Below are positions 8,979 through 17,719 of a stretch of 64,000 bases of DNA, one piece after another; the stretch's first letter is position 1, and each line of letters opens with the position of its first letter. The stretch is from Bradyrhizobium canariense (GTDB lineage Bacteria > Pseudomonadota > Alphaproteobacteria > Rhizobiales > Xanthobacteraceae): the NCBI RefSeq assembly GCF_019402665.1, contig NZ_VSST01000060.1, forward strand, positions 1-64,000, written 5' to 3'. The notes below the pieces were generated by a model. That model saw only the letters and a list, made by a program, of their open reading frames with translations, had not been told where the DNA came from and searched no databases. Made by a program: the position numbers and the translations under genes.

Positions 8979-10349
8979 ATGGCAAGTGAAATTCTGATTG
9001 TCGATGATGAGGCCGATATTCGGGATCTCGTTGCGGGCATCCTCGAAGACGAGGGCTTCGTGACCCGGACCGCGCGCGACAGCGATACGGCGCTCGCCGA
9101 GATCGCCAACCGCAGGCCGCATCTGGTGTTCCTCGACATCTGGCTGCAGGGCTCTAAGCTCGACGGCTTGCAGCTCTTGGAGCAGGTCAAGAAGGACAAC
9201 CCCGATCTGCCGGTCGTGATGATTTCCGGCCACGGCAACATCGAGACCGCGGTCGCCGCGATCAAGCGTGGCGCCTACGACTTCATCGAGAAGCCGTTCA
9301 AGACCGACCGGCTGATCCTGGTCGCCAACCGTGCACTTGAGAACTCGCGGCTCAAGCGCGAGGTCAAGGAGCTGAAGCAGCTCGCGCCGAGCGCAAGCTC
9401 GCTGGTCGGCCGCTCGCCCAGCATGAACCAGCTGCGCCAGACCATCGAGCGTGCGGCCAAGGCCAACAGCCGCATCCTGATCGTTGGCCCCGCCGGCGCC
9501 GGCAAGGAATTGACCGCCCGCACGTTGCACACGGCCTCGGGCCGCGCCGACGGCCCCTTCGTCGTCATCAACGCCGCTGCGATCACGCCCGAGCGGATGG
9601 AGCACGAGCTGTTCGGCATCGAGCAGTCCAACGGCGAGCACGCGCGCAAGCCCGGCGCGCTCGAAGAGGCCCACGGCGGCACGCTGTTCATCGACGAGAT
9701 CGCGGACATGCCGCGCGAGACCCAGAACAAGATCTTGCGCGTGCTGGTCGAGCAGTCGTTCCAGCGCGTCGGCGGCAACGGCAAGGTGCAGGTCGACGTC
9801 CGCATCATTTCCTCCACCGCGCGCAACCTCGAAGAGGAGATCGCGGCCGGCCATTTCCGCGAGGACCTCTATCATCGGCTCTCGGTGGTGCCGATCCGCG
9901 TGCCCGCGCTGTCGGAGCGGCGTGAGGACATTCCGGAATTGATCGACTATTTCATGGAGCAGATCTCCGCGGGCAGCGGCCTGCCCAAGCGGCAGATCGG
10001 GCAGGACGCGATGGCGGTGCTGCAGTCGCATGTCTGGCCGGGCAATGTGCGCCAGCTCCGCAACAACGTTGAGAGAGTCATGATTCTGGCCGCGGGCGGG
10101 CCGGAGGTCATCATCACGGCCGACATGCTGCCGCAGGACGTCGGCTCCATGGTGCCGGCGATGCCGACCAGCAACAATGGCGAGCACATCATGGGCCTGC
10201 CGCTGCGCGAAGCGCGCGAAGTGTTCGAGCGCGACTATTTGATTGCACAGATCAGCCGTTTCTCAGGAAATATTTCTCGCACGGCCGAGTTTGTTGGCAT
10301 GGAACGCTCGGCACTGCACCGGAAGTTGAAGGCGCTCGGCGTCGGCTAA
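8979..10349 (+). CDS. ntrX: Response regulator NtrX
   Basis: 456-aa partner of NtrY. The receiver has Asp53 (VFLDIWLQG), the AAA+ domain has a Walker A variant GPAGAGKE and Walker B LFIDEIAD, and a Fis-type DNA-binding segment ends the protein (FSGNISRTAEFVGMERSALHRK). Unlike NtrC it has no GAFTGA loop: ELFGIEQSNG runs straight into the next conserved segment. This is known for alphaproteobacterial NtrX and means it probably does not activate sigma-54 polymerase directly. The start is the first ATG after ntrY with a suitable spacing. Confidence 0.95.
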   Translation: MASEILIVDDEADIRDLVAGILEDEGFVTRTARDSDTALAEIANRRPHLVFLDIWLQGSKLDGLQLLEQVKKDNPDLPVVMISGHGNIETAVAAIKRGAYDFIEKPFKTDRLILVANRALENSRLKREVKELKQLAPSASSLVGRSPSMNQLRQTIERAAKANSRILIVGPAGAGKELTARTLHTASGRADGPFVVINAAAITPERMEHELFGIEQSNGEHARKPGALEEAHGGTLFIDEIADMPRETQNKILRVLVEQSFQRVGGNGKVQVDVRIISSTARNLEEEIAAGHFREDLYHRLSVVPIRVPALSERREDIPELIDYFMEQISAGSGLPKRQIGQDAMAVLQSHVWPGNVRQLRNNVERVMILAAGGPEVIITADMLPQDVGSMVPAMPTSNNGEHIMGLPLREAREVFERDYLIAQISRFSGNISRTAEFVGMERSALHRKLKALGVG

Positions 10350-10375
10350 CGCTGCGACGTCGTTCGAATAGGCGA

Positions 10376-10403
10376 GGAAAATCATCGATTTCCCTAGTTT
10401 TTC
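10376..10403 (+). terminator. Weak terminator-like hairpin after ntrX
   Basis: GGAAAATC and GATTTCC flank a 3-nt loop (10376-10393, one unpaired base) and are followed by CTAGTTTTTC. The stem is short. It would separate ntrYX from hfq; the 240-bp gap before hfq also suggests hfq has its own promoter. No other gene is seen in the gap. Confidence 0.35.
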
Positions 10404-10587
10404 GGGGCAATACGGCATGGGCTGCCGCGTGAAGCGGCTTGCCTAATAAGCCTACCTGTCCTCTAATTGAACCGCTGTCCCTCCGAGGGGGATCTCATGA
10501 GGGACGGCAACCGGACGAGGACCCCGAATTTTCAAAAGAGGGCCGCAACCGGCGCAATAAAAAGAAACTCAAAGCGAGAAAAAAACA

Positions 10588-10836
10588 ATGGCGGCAGACC
10601 GCGCACAAAACCTGCAGGACACCTTCCTTAATCACGTTCGCAAAACCAAAACGCCACTGACGATCTTTCTGGTCAACGGAGTGAAGCTCCAGGGCATCGT
10701 GACCTGGTTCGACAATTTCTGTTTGCTGCTTCGGCGCGACGGTCACTCGCAGCTCGTCTACAAGCATGCGATCTCGACCATCATGCCGGGCGCTCCGATC
10801 CAGTTGTTCGAAGGCGGCGAGGACCAGCCGGCTTGA
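10588..10836 (+). CDS. hfq: RNA chaperone Hfq
   Basis: 82-aa Sm-like protein that forms a hexameric ring and brings small RNAs to mRNA targets; in rhizobia and other alphaproteobacteria it also affects nitrogen-fixation gene expression. The Sm1 motif region FLNHVRKTKTPLTIFLVNGVKLQG and the Sm2 motif segment YKHAISTIMP are complete, and the C-terminal tail is short, as in alphaproteobacteria. hflX starts 11 nt after the stop with a TTG, a gene pair conserved well beyond this order. Confidence 0.98.
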   Translation: MAADRAQNLQDTFLNHVRKTKTPLTIFLVNGVKLQGIVTWFDNFCLLLRRDGHSQLVYKHAISTIMPGAPIQLFEGGEDQPA

Positions 10837-10847
10837 GAGTGATCTGA

Positions 10848-12230
10848 TTGGAACCCCGGAATTTCGACGGGGATGTCGACCGTCCGCGGTCGGCAGGGGA
10901 TAAGCAGACGGGGCGGGTGCTTGTCATCGGTCCCTATTTGCGGGTGCGCGCAGGCAATGCCGACGCGCAATCGGAAGCTCATGTCCTGCGTGACGCGGAA
11001 GCCCGGCTCGACGAAGCCGCCGGCCTCGCACGCGCGATTGATCTCGTCGTTGCCGACGCAATCATCGCGCCGATCAGCCAGATCCGCCCCACGACCTATA
11101 TCGGCAAGGGCAAGGTCGAGGAGATCGCCGCGCTCGCCAAGGGCCTGGACGTCGAGCTCGTGGTGATGGATTGCGCGCTTGCGCCGATCCAGCAGCGCAA
11201 TCTCGAGAAGGAGCTGCAGGCAAAGGTGCTCGACCGCACCGGCCTCATCCTGGAAATCTTCGGCCGCCGCGCCAAGACCAAGGAAGGCTCGCTCCAGGTC
11301 GAGCTCGCGCATCTCAACTACCAACGTTCGCGCCTGGTGCGCTCATGGACCCATCTCGAACGCCAGCGCGGCGGCTTTGGATTCATGGGCGGTCCCGGCG
11401 AGACCCAGATCGAAGCCGACCGCCGCCTGATCCAGGAGCGCATCTCCAAGCTCGAGGGCGAACTGAAGAAGGTGCAGGCTACACGCCGCCTGCATCGCGC
11501 AGGCCGCCAGCGCGTCCCGTATCGCGTGGTCGCACTGGTCGGCTACACCAACGCCGGCAAGTCGACGCTGTTCAACCGCCTGACCCGCGCCGACGTGCAG
11601 GCCGCCGACATGCTGTTCGCCACGCTCGATCCGACCCTGCGCGCGCTCACCCTGCCGCATGGCGGCAAGGCGATGCTGTCGGACACCGTCGGTTTCATCT
11701 CCAATTTGCCGACGCAGCTCGTCGCCGCCTTCCGCGCCACGCTGGAGGAGGTGCTGGAAGCCGACGTCATCCTGCACGTGCGCGACATCTCGCACGACGA
11801 CGCCGAGGCGCAGCAGAGCGACGTCGACGCCGTGCTGCGCCAGCTCGGCATCAATCCCGATGATTCAGGCCGCATCATCGAGGTCTGGAACAAGATCGAC
11901 CGTTATGGTCCCGAACAGCGCGAAGAACTTTTGAACATCGCCGCGCGCAGGCCGGAGGATCATCCGGCGATGCTGGTGTCCGCTGTGTCGGGCGAGGGGG
12001 TCGACGCACTGCTCGCCGCAATCGAGGAGCGCTTGGCGGCCAAGCGCATCACGCTCGATCTCTCGATCGATGCCTCCGACGGCGCCGGCATCAGCTGGCT
12101 GCATCGGAATTCCGAGGTGCTGGCGAAAGAGCTGCACGACGGCCGCTTCGACATGACGGTACGGGTGGACGAGACCAAGCGGGATATCGTGGTGAACAGG
12201 TTCGACGCCGTGCCGCGACTGTCCGCGTAG
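10848..12230 (+). CDS. hflX: Ribosome-associated GTPase HflX
   Basis: 460-aa GTPase that binds the 50S subunit and rescues stalled or heat-damaged ribosomes. The N-terminal HflX domain and a Gly-rich linker (GGFGFMGGPGETQIE) precede the G domain: G1 GYTNAGKST, G3 DTVGF, G4 NKID. The start is TTG at 10848, 11 nt after the hfq stop; no ATG or GTG in a better position was seen. It ends the ntr/hfq run of genes; the next gene, mazG, is convergent with a repeat element between them. Confidence 0.95.
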   Translation: MEPRNFDGDVDRPRSAGDKQTGRVLVIGPYLRVRAGNADAQSEAHVLRDAEARLDEAAGLARAIDLVVADAIIAPISQIRPTTYIGKGKVEEIAALAKGLDVELVVMDCALAPIQQRNLEKELQAKVLDRTGLILEIFGRRAKTKEGSLQVELAHLNYQRSRLVRSWTHLERQRGGFGFMGGPGETQIEADRRLIQERISKLEGELKKVQATRRLHRAGRQRVPYRVVALVGYTNAGKSTLFNRLTRADVQAADMLFATLDPTLRALTLPHGGKAMLSDTVGFISNLPTQLVAAFRATLEEVLEADVILHVRDISHDDAEAQQSDVDAVLRQLGINPDDSGRIIEVWNKIDRYGPEQREELLNIAARRPEDHPAMLVSAVSGEGVDALLAAIEERLAAKRITLDLSIDASDGAGISWLHRNSEVLAKELHDGRFDMTVRVDETKRDIVVNRFDAVPRLSA

Positions 12231-12281
12231 ACGCCGTCGCCCGCCAGTGAGTTGAGCTAACTGCTGCCTCAAGCAACGCTG

Positions 12282-12412
12282 TCGTCCCGGACAAGCGTAA
12301 GCGCAGATCCGGGACCCATAACCACAAGCGGCTGGAATTGGCACGCTGGTAGCTCCAGCGTGGTTCAACAATGTGCATTCGGGGTAATGGGTCCTGGCTT
12401 TCGCCAGGACGA
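12282..12412. repeat. Composite palindromic repeat between hflX and mazG
   Basis: Two hairpin units face each other: TCCCGG/CCGGGA (12285-12314) on the left and GTCCTGG/CCAGGAC (12391-12410) on the right. Both units begin or end with the same TCGTCCYGG and RGGACCCA edges in inverted orientation. This is the layout of a BIME/REP mosaic. Position between convergent genes suits a transcript end. Confidence 0.7.
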
Positions 12413-12420
12413 CGCTCGAG

Positions 12421-13281
12421 CTAGGAGCGGGCTTGGTTGCTTTTCTCCGCCGGCGCAGCGCTTTTCGCCTCACCTTTCGCCTCATTCCACAGCGCGTCCA
12501 TCTCCGCGAGCGATGCCTGCTCCAGCGTCCGCCCCTGCGCCTCCAGCGCCCGCTCGATATAGGCAAAACGCCGCTCGAACTTCGCGTTGGTCGCGCGGAG
12601 CGCGGCTTCCGGATCTGCATCGACATGGCGGGCGAGATTGACCAGCGCGAACATCAGGTCGCCGGTCTCTTCCGCCAGGCCCTCGCTGTCGTTGCGGTCG
12701 AGTGCTGCCTCGATCTCATCGGCTTCCTCGCGGATTTTTGCCAGCACCGCGCGCGGATCGTTCCAGTCGAAGCCGACGGTGGAGGCCTTGCGCTGCAGCT
12801 CCATGGCGCGCGTCAGGGCGGGCTGGCCGGCCTTGACGCCCGAGAGCAATGATTTGTGCGGCGGCATTTGTTCCGGCGGCCGGCGCGCGGCGCGCTCGGC
12901 TTTCTCCTCGGCCTTGATGCGATCCCAGACTTCCTTGACGTGGGAGGAGGCGAGGTTGCCGTCCTTGTCGGCGAAAACGTGAGGATGGCGCCGGATCATT
13001 TTTCGCGTGATGGCCTCGACGACATCGCCAAAAGCAAAGGCGTTCTGCTCCGACGCCATCTGGGCGTGGAAGACGACCTGGAGCAGCAGGTCGCCGAGCT
13101 CCTCGCAGAGATCGTCGAGATCGCCGCGGCTGATGGCCTCGACTACCTCATAGGCTTCCTCAATCGTATAGGGCGCGATGGTCGCAAAATTCTGCTCGAG
13201 GTCCCAGGGGCAGCCGGTCACCGGCGTGCGCAGCGCCGCCATGATCTCGATCAGGCGGGAAATGTCGCGGGAAGGGGTCAT
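12421..13281 (-). CDS. mazG: Nucleoside triphosphate pyrophosphohydrolase MazG
   Basis: 286-aa all-alpha NTP pyrophosphatase that hydrolyses NTPs and dNTPs to monophosphates, cleaning nucleotide pools and lowering ppGpp in E. coli. Two MazG domains are seen: the first starts with CPWDLEQNFATIAPYTIEEAYE and has the metal ligands in EEAYEVVEAI and ELGDLLLQVVFH; the second has EEADEIEAALDRND and EETGDLMFALVNLAR. A charged Ala/Lys-rich tail follows. It is convergent with hflX, in keeping with the usual ntr-hfq-hflX-mazG neighbourhood, and divergent from queC. Confidence 0.95.
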   Translation of the reverse strand: MTPSRDISRLIEIMAALRTPVTGCPWDLEQNFATIAPYTIEEAYEVVEAISRGDLDDLCEELGDLLLQVVFHAQMASEQNAFAFGDVVEAITRKMIRRHPHVFADKDGNLASSHVKEVWDRIKAEEKAERAARRPPEQMPPHKSLLSGVKAGQPALTRAMELQRKASTVGFDWNDPRAVLAKIREEADEIEAALDRNDSEGLAEETGDLMFALVNLARHVDADPEAALRATNAKFERRFAYIERALEAQGRTLEQASLAEMDALWNEAKGEAKSAAPAEKSNQARS

Positions 13282-13420
13282 TGCGGGGCAGTCTCCTGGC
13301 TCTCAAGCCTTATGCCAAAAGCGAGCCCCCGTTCCCAGCGTAGCGCGGCGGAACAGGGTGATTTCCACCGGTTGGCGGGCCGGATTGGCGAGCCGCGTGC
13401 GCAATGCTAAAGCGCGGGCC

Positions 13421-14134
13421 ATGAGCGACGCATTTTCATCCGAAACCGCGCTGGTGCTGTTCTCCGGCGGCCAGGATTCCACCACCTGCCTCGCCTGGGC
13501 GCTGAATCGTTTTGCGCGCGTGGAGACGCTGGGGTTCGATTACGGCCAGCGCCACGCCATCGAGCTGGCCTGCCGCGACCGGCTGTTCGACGGCATCAAG
13601 GGCCTGCGCGCGGATTGGGCTTCCAGGCTCGGCGAGAGCCACACGCTGTCGATCCCGACGCTGGCGGCCGTGTCCGAGACGGCGCTGACGCGCGACGTCG
13701 CGATTGCGATGGGCGCCGACGGCCTGCCGAACACGTTCGTGCCCGGCCGCAACCTGGTGTTCCTGACATTCGCCGCGGCGCTGGCTTACCGGCGCGGCAT
13801 CAGTCACATCGTCGGCGGCATGTGCGAGACCGACTATTCCGGCTATCCCGATTGCCGCGACGACACCATCCGCGCCATGCAGGCCGCGCTGTCGCTCGGC
13901 ATGGCCCGCAAATTCGAGCTGCATACCCCGCTGATGTGGATCGACAAGGCCGCGACGTGGAGGCTCGCCCATGACCTCGGCGGCGACGGGCTGGTGGACC
14001 TCATCCGCGAGCAGTCGCACACCTGCTATCTCGGCGAACGCGGCGCGCAGCATGATTGGGGCTACGGTTGCGGCGAGTGCCCGGCCTGCAGCCTGCGGGC
14101 GAAGGGGTGGCGGGAGTATGTGGCGGGGCGGTGA
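13421..14134 (+). CDS. queC: 7-cyano-7-deazaguanine synthase QueC
   Basis: 237-aa ATP- and zinc-dependent enzyme that converts 7-carboxy-7-deazaguanine to preQ0 in queuosine biosynthesis. The PP-loop LFSGGQDSTT is at about residues 14-23, and the zinc-binding cysteines lie in the C-terminal part (TCYLGERG and YGCGECPACSLR). The ATG at 13421 places the P-loop at the normal distance from the N-terminus; the frame is open upstream without protein character. No other queuosine genes are in the window. Confidence 0.95.
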   Translation: MSDAFSSETALVLFSGGQDSTTCLAWALNRFARVETLGFDYGQRHAIELACRDRLFDGIKGLRADWASRLGESHTLSIPTLAAVSETALTRDVAIAMGADGLPNTFVPGRNLVFLTFAAALAYRRGISHIVGGMCETDYSGYPDCRDDTIRAMQAALSLGMARKFELHTPLMWIDKAATWRLAHDLGGDGLVDLIREQSHTCYLGERGAQHDWGYGCGECPACSLRAKGWREYVAGR

Positions 14135-14148
14135 CGCCATAGACTCGG

Positions 14149-14248
14149 TGTCATCACCCGCGAAAGCGGGTGATCCAGTACTCCGAGACGATAGTGATAA
14201 TCGCGAGGCCGCGGCGTACTGGATTCCCCGCCTTCGCGGGGAATGACA
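14149..14248. repeat. 100-bp composite inverted repeat
   Basis: Outer ends TGTCAT and ATGACA are inverted copies; inside each is a hairpin (CACCCGCGAAAGCGGGTG on the left, CCCCGCCTTCGCGGGG on the right), and the inner borders ATCCAGTA / TACTGGAT are also inverted. This is a REP/BIME-like element between the convergent genes queC and the nitrile hydratase operon and may act as a bidirectional terminator. Confidence 0.8.
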
Positions 14249-14281
14249 GTGTTGGTTGGGGTGAGGGTGTACCCAAAGCGA

Positions 14282-14662
14282 CTATTGCGCAAAATCCTCA
14301 GCCTTCAGCTCGATCGGCTTGCCGTGCGGGGTGCGATCTGCCGCGTGATCCCACGCGTCGCGGTAGCGATGCAACGTCTCCGCAGACGCAACGCCCTTGC
14401 GCGCGACGAGACCCTCCAGCGTGGCGAGCCAATGGAGATAGTAGGTCTCGCCCGTATCGGGATCGCCGGCCGCCTGCGCGCGCTTGATCTCGGAGGCCAG
14501 GGCTGCCGCCCATTCGGGCCAGGTGAACACGCCGCGCTCGTGCAGCGTCAGCGCCATCGCGAAGGCGTGCGCCTCCCAGGGTGCGCGGAACACCGGACCG
14601 TCATCATCGCGCGGAATGCTCGGGATCGCTGCCGTCGCGGCAGCAGCAGCGGTGCTGCTCAT
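14282..14662 (-). CDS. Nitrile hydratase accessory protein
   Basis: 126-aa protein of the nitrile hydratase activator type (p14K-like), needed to load cobalt and oxidise the alpha-subunit cysteines by subunit exchange. It shares the beta-subunit N-terminal fold, seen in FRAPWEAHAFAMALTLHERGVFTWPEWAAAL and in YYLHWLATLEGLV. The ATG at 14662 overlaps the beta-subunit stop as ATGA. It is the last gene of a three-gene operon. The Ala-rich first dozen residues look unstructured. Confidence 0.88.
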   Translation of the reverse strand: MSSTAAAAATAAIPSIPRDDDGPVFRAPWEAHAFAMALTLHERGVFTWPEWAAALASEIKRAQAAGDPDTGETYYLHWLATLEGLVARKGVASAETLHRYRDAWDHAADRTPHGKPIELKAEDFAQ

Positions 14663-15321
14663 CAGGCTGGGTCCAGATACGGCTCGAACGCATCGATCGA
14701 GACTTTCGAGGTTGGATCGCCATCCGCACCCCAGAGATCGCGGCCCTCGAACACGACCGTGTAGAGCCATTGCGGATTCTCGCCGAGCTCCATCGCCGCC
14801 GAGTCCGGAAACACGTGGCAGCCATGGTTCAGCTCGACAATTCCGACGTGGCCACGCACATAGCGCGGCAGGCGGGTGTGGGTTGCGGGATGAATGTTCT
14901 TCGTACGAACCTTGTCGCCGATCTTGAATTTCGCCGGCGCCGGAGCAGGACGGGCGAACTTGCCGCGCACCATGATGCGCTCGACCTGGCCGAGATCGAA
15001 TTTGCCGTGCTTGAGCGCCTTGGCCGGCTGCATAGCGTGGCCGGCGGCGACTTCCTCCCGGGTGAGATAGCCTTTCTCGATCAGCATCTCCTCGAGCCCG
15101 AGAAACCATTTCTTGTAATAGGAGCTCGAGAGATAGACATGCGGCGGGATCGTCTCGCGATAGAAGCGCGAGGTGTCGATGTTGAAGGCGCCGGCCGCGC
15201 CCATCGCACGCACCATGGCGAGAACACGCGACTCCCATTCCTCGTGGAACACCGGCTCGTTCGGCTCGGGCTCGACCTTGCCGAAGCCGTCCATGCCGCC
15301 CATGTCGTGCACGCCGTTCAT
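14662..15321 (-). CDS. nthB: Nitrile hydratase beta subunit
   Basis: 219-aa beta subunit of nitrile hydratase (nitrile + water to amide). The start MNGVHDMGGMDGFG is the family's conserved N-terminus, the middle has RETIPPHVYLSSSYY, and the C-terminal SH3-like half has KIGDKVRTKNIHP and GHVGIVELNHG. The ATG at 15321 overlaps the end of the alpha gene, and the stop overlaps the accessory gene. The in-frame region before 15321 is alpha-gene DNA read in another frame. Confidence 0.95.
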   Translation of the reverse strand: MNGVHDMGGMDGFGKVEPEPNEPVFHEEWESRVLAMVRAMGAAGAFNIDTSRFYRETIPPHVYLSSSYYKKWFLGLEEMLIEKGYLTREEVAAGHAMQPAKALKHGKFDLGQVERIMVRGKFARPAPAPAKFKIGDKVRTKNIHPATHTRLPRYVRGHVGIVELNHGCHVFPDSAAMELGENPQWLYTVVFEGRDLWGADGDPTSKVSIDAFEPYLDPA

Positions 15322-15944
15322 GACGGCGCCCCGGGCGCCTTGGGAAAGCCGGTGCCGATCATGGAATCGCGCGTGACCAGCTCGGCGAGCTGCTCCTCGC
15401 TCCAGCCGTCTGTGCCCGCGGGGCGCATCGGCAACACAAGAAAGCGCGTTTCGGCGGTCGAATCCCACACCCGGATTTCAACGTCCTTGGCGACCTGCAC
15501 GCCGAAATCGGCGAGCACGCCGCGCGGGTCCTTCACCGCGCGTGAGCGATAGGGCGCGGCCTTGTACCAGACCGGCGGCAGCCCCAGCATTTCCCAGGGG
15601 TAGCAGGAGCACAGCGTGCACACGACCATGTTGTGACGCTGCGGCGTGTTCTCGACCACGACGAGGTGGTCGCCGACGCGGCTGACATGGCCGAGCGTGC
15701 CGATCGCCTTCGAGCCGTCCTCCAGCAGTGCCGTCTTGAACGCCGGATCGCTCCAGGCCTTGGCGACGACGCGCGCGCCGTTATGGGGACCGATCCGGGT
15801 CTCATAGGCCTGGATGATGGCGTCGAGCGCGGCCGGCTCGACATAGCCTTTTTCGGTCAGGATCGTCTCGAGCGCGCGCACGCGCAGCTCGGTCTCCGAC
15901 AGCTCGGAATGGTCGTGATCGTGGTGATGATGATGGTCGCTCAT
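15318..15944 (-). CDS. nthA: Nitrile hydratase alpha subunit, cobalt type
   Basis: 208-aa catalytic subunit. The metal-binding claw is VCTLCSC with Cys109, Cys112 and Cys114; Thr at position 110 is the usual sign of a non-corrin cobalt enzyme (iron types have Ser). The N-terminus MSDHHHHHDHDHSE is unusually His/Asp-rich and could bind divalent metal. Order alpha-beta-activator with 4-bp overlaps points to one coupled operon. No amidase is nearby to use the amide product. The start at 15944 is the only ATG near the expected N-terminus. Confidence 0.95.
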   Translation of the reverse strand: MSDHHHHHDHDHSELSETELRVRALETILTEKGYVEPAALDAIIQAYETRIGPHNGARVVAKAWSDPAFKTALLEDGSKAIGTLGHVSRVGDHLVVVENTPQRHNMVVCTLCSCYPWEMLGLPPVWYKAAPYRSRAVKDPRGVLADFGVQVAKDVEIRVWDSTAETRFLVLPMRPAGTDGWSEEQLAELVTRDSMIGTGFPKAPGAPS

Positions 15945-16006
15945 GAGGCAAAGATAGTCCCAGAATCCGGGCGTTGTCGAGGCGAAGACTCTGCTAACAT
16001 CACACC

Positions 16007-16765
16007 ATGGGCTGGGCTGCAAGAACCGGAATAACCGCCGCAATCGCGGCTCTTGGCGCATTCGCGGCGCAGGATGCGCGCGCCGCGAATGGCGCCTATG
16101 CGGTCGATGCCGCCGACATTTCCGAGGTCGGCTCCTGCAAGGTGGAGAGCTGGATGTCGACGGCTTCCAACACGGATTTTTCGGCGGTCGCCAATCCCTC
16201 CTGTGTTGTCGACCCCTTCCGGCCGATCGAGCTGAGCCTGCAGACCATCCGGGCCCGCAGCGATGGCGACTGGAGCACGACGGTCGCTCCAAAAGCCAAG
16301 ACGAATTTCATCCCGACCGGGATCGGCCGGTGGGGATTGTCGGCCTATGGCGGCGGATCGTTCGACGCGGCGACCGGCGATGCGCTATCCGCCTTTGCCG
16401 TCGTCCCCGCGACCTTCCGCCTGTCGGAGACCATGCGCATCAACGTCAATGGCGGCTGGCTCTGGGATCGCACGGTGGATCGCCACTACCTGACCTACGG
16501 CATCGGCTTCGACTGGAAATTCACCGACACCTTGCAATGGACGATCGAGGCTTACGGGCAAGCCGGCGCCTCCGAGATCGCAAGCGCCGTGCAGCCGCGT
16601 TTCCAGACCGGTGTCCGCTACCGACCGAACGAGATATTCTCCGTCGATGTGATCTACGGCCGCAACATCACCGGCGAAAATGCCAACTGGATCACCATCG
16701 GCACCACGATCCGGTTTCCGGTCCATGGAAGCGAACCCGAACATCGGCGTACCGGGCATCTGTGA
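16007..16765 (+). CDS. Outer-membrane-like exported protein, unknown function
   Basis: 252 aa with a Sec signal peptide (ITAAIAALGAFAAQDARAANG, cut near residue 27). The mature part is rich in alternating aromatic/polar segments such as GRWGLSAYGGGSF, NVNGGWLWDR, YLTYGIGFDWKF and TIEAYGQAG, which suggests an outer-membrane beta barrel; it ends in ITIGTTIRF plus a short tail, near a typical barrel end. No family is recognised. It is divergent from the nitrile hydratase operon with 62 bp between starts, and the enoyl-CoA hydratase gene follows after 33 nt. Confidence 0.75.
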   Translation: MGWAARTGITAAIAALGAFAAQDARAANGAYAVDAADISEVGSCKVESWMSTASNTDFSAVANPSCVVDPFRPIELSLQTIRARSDGDWSTTVAPKAKTNFIPTGIGRWGLSAYGGGSFDAATGDALSAFAVVPATFRLSETMRINVNGGWLWDRTVDRHYLTYGIGFDWKFTDTLQWTIEAYGQAGASEIASAVQPRFQTGVRYRPNEIFSVDVIYGRNITGENANWITIGTTIRFPVHGSEPEHRRTGHL

Positions 16766-16798
16766 GCGCCAGGAAGACCAAGACCAGGGGAGTTTGCG

Positions 16799-17605
16799 TT
16801 GCCTGACTATGTCAAGATCGAGAAGGGCCTCGGGCCGGAGGGGCGGATTGCGGTGGTGCGGTTCGACCGCGGCGATGGCATCAATGCGCTGTCGCCGGAG
16901 GCGCTGCGCCAGCTCACCGCGGCCGCGCGCAGTTTTGAGGATGACGCCGCGACCTCCGTCGTGGTGCTGACAGGCAGCGCGGACGCGTTCAGCGCCGGCT
17001 TCGACCTCAAGGATGCCGAAGGCCGCTCGCGCAAGGAGATGGACCTCGGCACGCTGCGGCGGCATCTCAAGCTCGGACCGCGCCTGACCCACGCCTGGCA
17101 GGAGATGGAGCAGATCACGATCGCCGCCATCGAGGGCTTTTGCGTCGGCGGTGGCGTGGCGCTGGCCGTCGCGCTCGACTTTCGCGTCATGGGACGCGAT
17201 GCCCATCTGCGCGTGCCCGAGATCGGGCTCGGCATGAACATGAGCTGGCAAAGCATTCCGCGCATGCTGCATCTGATCGGCCCGGCTCGCACCAAGCAGG
17301 CGGTGATCCTGGCCGATCAGCGCATCAGCGCGGATGAGGCCTATGCGTGGGGCCTGGTCGAGCAGGTGGTCGATCCCGGCCATGCGTTCGATGCCGCGAT
17401 GGAGCTTGCGCGCAAGGTGGCAGCGCAGCCGCCGCTCTCCGTCGCCATGACGAAACTCACGGTCAACCGGCTGGCGCACGCGCTGGATAATCTCGCCAGC
17501 CACATGGACGTCGACCAGTTCGCCCTGGCAAGCCTCAGCGAGGACCACAAGGAGGGCGTCGAGGCATTCCTGACGCGACGCAAACCGAAGTTCAGAGGGC
17601 GGTAG
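16799..17605 (+). CDS. Enoyl-CoA hydratase/isomerase family protein
   Basis: 268-aa crotonase-fold protein. The oxyanion-hole segments are visible: VLTGSADAFSAGFDLKD near residue 60 and AIEGFCVGGGVALAVALDFRV near 110-130; RVPEIGLGMNMSWQSIPRM follows where hydratases carry the second catalytic acid (Glu is present in VPEIGLG). The substrate is not predictable. The start is TTG at 16799, preceded by AGGGGA; this fits the family N-terminus (VRFDRGDGINALSPE). It may be cotranscribed with the upstream exported protein. Confidence 0.88.
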   Translation: MPDYVKIEKGLGPEGRIAVVRFDRGDGINALSPEALRQLTAAARSFEDDAATSVVVLTGSADAFSAGFDLKDAEGRSRKEMDLGTLRRHLKLGPRLTHAWQEMEQITIAAIEGFCVGGGVALAVALDFRVMGRDAHLRVPEIGLGMNMSWQSIPRMLHLIGPARTKQAVILADQRISADEAYAWGLVEQVVDPGHAFDAAMELARKVAAQPPLSVAMTKLTVNRLAHALDNLASHMDVDQFALASLSEDHKEGVEAFLTRRKPKFRGR

Positions 17606-17719
17606 AAACAGGCTGGGGCCATTGATTGCGCCGCGGACTATCCGTATACGCGGCGCTGGGACAAAATAGGCCCGATCAACGGGCCGGCAAACGACAATGA
17701 CGATCGAGGGGGAGGGCCC

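Noticed and set aside
10439..10660. 73-aa frame upstream of and overlapping hfq
   Set aside because: Basic low-complexity end, overlaps hfq in another frame; more likely the hfq leader.
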